From assembly GCA_002162955.1 (NCBI GenBank), contig MABD01000048.1, forward strand, positions 1-64,000: DNA of 64,000 nucleotides, given 5' to 3'. This DNA is from Gammaproteobacteria bacterium 45_16_T64. GTDB taxonomy: Bacteria > Pseudomonadota > Gammaproteobacteria > Pseudomonadales > Ketobacteraceae. The translations under genes and the position numbers were made by a program. Position 1 is the first letter of the stretch. Every line of letters starts with the position of its first letter. Shown in pieces: positions 61,940 through 64,000 of this stretch. The notes under the pieces were generated by a model. That model made no database searches and was not told the DNA's origin. It saw nothing but the letters and a program-made list of their open reading frames with translations.

Positions 61940-63182
61940 TCCATGATATTCTGGCAGTGAATGTATTGTTATCGCAGCAGGTCGAAAATCCCCATTGTTG
62001 TTTGTTAGCGATTGATTTAACAATATAGAGGCCAATATTAAATCCACTATCTCGTGATGCGTCCGTGTAATTATTCTTTATCGAAAAATTCTGTGTATTG
62101 CCGGTAATATGAATTATGCCATTCGGAGAATAGGCGATAGCATTCCTAATTAAATTTCCGATGGCTACTTCTAACAGTGGTTGATTTTCGATAATTTGTA
62201 ACGACGCATCCAGATCGCAATGTATTTCCGTGTTGGAGTTAGGGTAGATAAGACGACTATCGCTAATAATATCTTGAACCGTTGTGTGTAATCGCTGCGA
62301 TGAAAGATCCAATGGTAGATTCTCATCACGCCACAGCCATAAGAGGGATTCTGTCAGATTCTGAATTTTTGTGCTTGAACGTCGTATCTTCATTAACTTT
62401 GGTTGAATGGCATCTGGTATATCTTTTCTATCCAAAATATCTAGGGCTGCAAAGATGACTGAAAGCGGGGTGCGTATTTCATGGCTAGTGGCATTGAGAA
62501 ATTGCTTTTCTCGTTCTGCTGTTTCCATTACTTGTTGAATGGATAGATAGAGCTGTTCTGAAATATCACTAAACTCTGAAAAGCGAAGTGTATTAGCATC
62601 GGCTTGTTGTATTTTTGTTGGATCTTCAGATTCTAATGATCTAGCCCAATCCAGTAGAGAAAATAGCGGTTTAGTGATGCTGGACACAAGCAATGAAGAG
62701 GCAATATAGGCCACCAGTAATGTACCCATAATGAGCATGATCAATAATTCCGGTAACGGCATGCCTGGTTGTAAATCGTCATCATACTTGTCGTATCGAT
62801 GTACTACATAGAGAACCGTTGATGAGGTTGTCGATAGATTGATTCGGTAGGGCAGTACATAAATGGAAACCTGATTGTTCTCATAAAACGTACTTTGATT
62901 CGGAACGAGGATTGCCTCGGGGAATTCATCTTGAATAATGGACGGAAGACTGGAATACCCCAGATAATATGCTGAAAAATCCGTAGCAGAGTTGTTCGCA
63001 ACGTATCCACCTGCCGCAATCTTCAGGCTCTCACGTTTTGCTTCTTTCAACATATAATATTCAGTGGAATCGTCGATTCCCCATAAATAGATGGTACTAG
63101 CGATGGCTGAGTAAACGAGTGCGACAATGCATGACCAGAGAATAATTTGCTTGCGAATGTGAAATCTGAGGGCTGTTTTCAT
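61917..63182 (-). CDS. Two-component sensor kinase, QseC-like
   Basis: 421 residues. TM1 near 12-32, a periplasmic domain to about 140, TM2 at about 147-170, and a HAMP segment (LLVSSITKPLFSLLDWARSL). HisKA FLNATSHEIRTPL with H234; HATPase N-box IGNLIRNAIAYSP. The G1 box DxGxG is not seen: the text there is SIKNNYTDASRDSGFNIGLY, so ATP binding may be altered. It pairs with the response regulator 1 bp upstream. Confidence 0.85.
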   Translation of the reverse strand: MKTALRFHIRKQIILWSCIVALVYSAIASTIYLWGIDDSTEYYMLKEAKRESLKIAAGGYVANNSATDFSAYYLGYSSLPSIIQDEFPEAILVPNQSTFYENNQVSIYVLPYRINLSTTSSTVLYVVHRYDKYDDDLQPGMPLPELLIMLIMGTLLVAYIASSLLVSSITKPLFSLLDWARSLESEDPTKIQQADANTLRFSEFSDISEQLYLSIQQVMETAEREKQFLNATSHEIRTPLSVIFAALDILDRKDIPDAIQPKLMKIRRSSTKIQNLTESLLWLWRDENLPLDLSSQRLHTTVQDIISDSRLIYPNSNTEIHCDLDASLQIIENQPLLEVAIGNLIRNAIAYSPNGIIHITGNTQNFSIKNNYTDASRDSGFNIGLYIVKSIANKQQWGFSTCCDNNTFTARISWTNDAQGV

Positions 63183-63183
63183 C

Positions 63184-63858
63184 TCACGTGAGTTCCTTTA
63201 AGCAAAACCCAACGCCCCGAATGGTATGGAGCAAGGCGGACTCACCTTGTTGGCTGAGCTGTTGTCGTAAGCGATAGAGCTGCATCTTAAATGCATCCTT
63301 CGAGACGTCTTCATGAGGCCAGCCGTGATCTTCTAGTTGGTTTCTGCTGACGATGCTAGGGCTTGATTGAGCAAGTAATTGAAGGAGGCGCCAGCCAATA
63401 GGTGTTAACTCCAACGTCCGATTATTTCTAGCAGCCTCCCTTGTAGAGATATTTATCGACAAATTCCCTATGATAATCATTGGTGCTGAGGAAGATGGGT
63501 GACTCCGTCGATATAGTGCGTGTAGCCGTGCACAAAGCTCCTCCATGGCGAACGGTTTTATCATGTAATCATCGGTGCCCCGCTTGAAACCCTCTAGGCG
63601 ATCATCTAGAGAGTCCCTGGCGGTAAGCATTAGACAGGGTGTGCTAATTCCCTGGTCGCGAATTTCCTGACAGACATCAAAACCATTTTTCTGTGGCAGG
63701 TTAATATCTAAGACGATAGCATCGTAGGAGTGGTCTTTGATGAGCTGAATAGCCTGCTGTCCATTATTCGCATAATCACAGTCTATATTCTCACTGTCGA
63801 GAAATTCAATGGTTAACTCGGCAAGGTCGACTTCATCTTCGACTAACAGAATGATCAT
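63184..63858 (-). CDS. OmpR-family response regulator
   Basis: 224 residues. Receiver with Glu7/Asp8, phospho-acceptor Asp51 (DAIVLDINLPQKNG), Thr in MLTARDS and Lys in DYMIKPF. The C-terminal winged helix has LTPIGWRLLQLLAQS and HTIRGVGFCL. Stop and kinase start are 1 bp apart (TGAGATG), so they are coupled. It is the first gene of the pair. Confidence 0.93.
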   Translation of the reverse strand: MIILLVEDEVDLAELTIEFLDSENIDCDYANNGQQAIQLIKDHSYDAIVLDINLPQKNGFDVCQEIRDQGISTPCLMLTARDSLDDRLEGFKRGTDDYMIKPFAMEELCARLHALYRRSHPSSSAPMIIIGNLSINISTREAARNNRTLELTPIGWRLLQLLAQSSPSIVSRNQLEDHGWPHEDVSKDAFKMQLYRLRQQLSQQGESALLHTIRGVGFCLKELT

Positions 63859-64000
63859 AGTTTGCGGGCGCTCAAAAAAAGGGACACTGGTATTGCTTAC
63901 TCTAAATGGTACTTTAGCAGACTATTAATAGTCCGCATCGGTATTACGCCAATAGTCATTGGTTCGGTAGAATGGCATTAATACCATACCATAATAGGGA
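63859..64000. other. Right-edge intergenic region
   Basis: 142 bp upstream of the regulator. It has an imperfect GGTATTA-TAATACC arm pair near 63939-63985. No gene was recognised before the window ends. Confidence 0.35.

Overview
The window reads as chromosomal DNA of a marine-type gammaproteobacterium with moderate to low GC. This is inferred from the gene set: NrdAB, MetR, FklB, YegD, an AapJQMP-type transporter, LpxL-family acyltransferase, a PHA-synthase-like hydrolase and DUF1329 proteins. No rRNA, tRNA or CRISPR array was seen, and the genus cannot be fixed from the sequence alone.

Layout. 0-5 kb: the 5' part of a CheA-like Hpt gene, a large sensor kinase, then a two-gene unit that looks like a type III secretion chaperone and its substrate. 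The substrate starts with a eukaryotic-type N-myristoylation motif. 5-15 kb: housekeeping and lipid-related genes: methyltransferase, CoA-type Nudix hydrolase, LpxL-family acyltransferase, and an alcohol/aldehyde oxidation unit (GMC oxidoreductase, Tat-exported subunit, aldehyde dehydrogenase). That unit is controlled by a divergent TetR regulator whose probable operator lies inside the promoter spacer. A DUF3365 heme protein, cyclophilin and PhaC-like hydrolase follow. 15-16 kb: a decayed IS6-family transposase. 17-22.5 kb: nrdAB behind an adenosylcobalamin riboswitch and two NrdR boxes 31 bp apart, then metR. 22.5-27.9 kb: small unknown proteins and a sensor kinase. 27.9-32 kb: a complete amino-acid ABC transporter. 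32-37.4 kb: SDR, DUF454, GST, FklB, and an ApbE/DUF3570/DUF4266 unit.

37.5-49.7 kb is the clearest accessory region. It holds a ten-gene minus-strand operon for R-body (Reb) proteins: four near-identical RebB paralogues, several divergent RebB-like proteins, a paralogous pair of a second small family, and a coiled-coil protein. Perfect hairpins sit between some cistrons. Immediately upstream is a regulator with a degenerate sigma54-activator-type AAA+ domain joined to an AraC-type DNA-binding domain. Around it lie a possible PD-(D/E)XK-like protein, a frameshifted membrane-protein fragment, an ABC-type binding protein, a pesticin-like muramidase domain, an unexplained three-gene operon that includes a tandem lamin-tail-domain protein, and a broken AraC gene.

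49.7-64 kb: Mpo1-like membrane protein, YegD-type Hsp70, hybrid kinase, porin plus PstS-like protein, an amidohydrolase lipoprotein, a diguanylate cyclase with an inhibitory site, two tandem DUF1329 paralogues, and an OmpR-type regulator with its kinase.

Signalling is dense: four histidine kinases, one GGDEF protein and several regulators in 64 kb. The parts most worth study are the R-body operon with its regulator, and the putative chaperone-effector pair.
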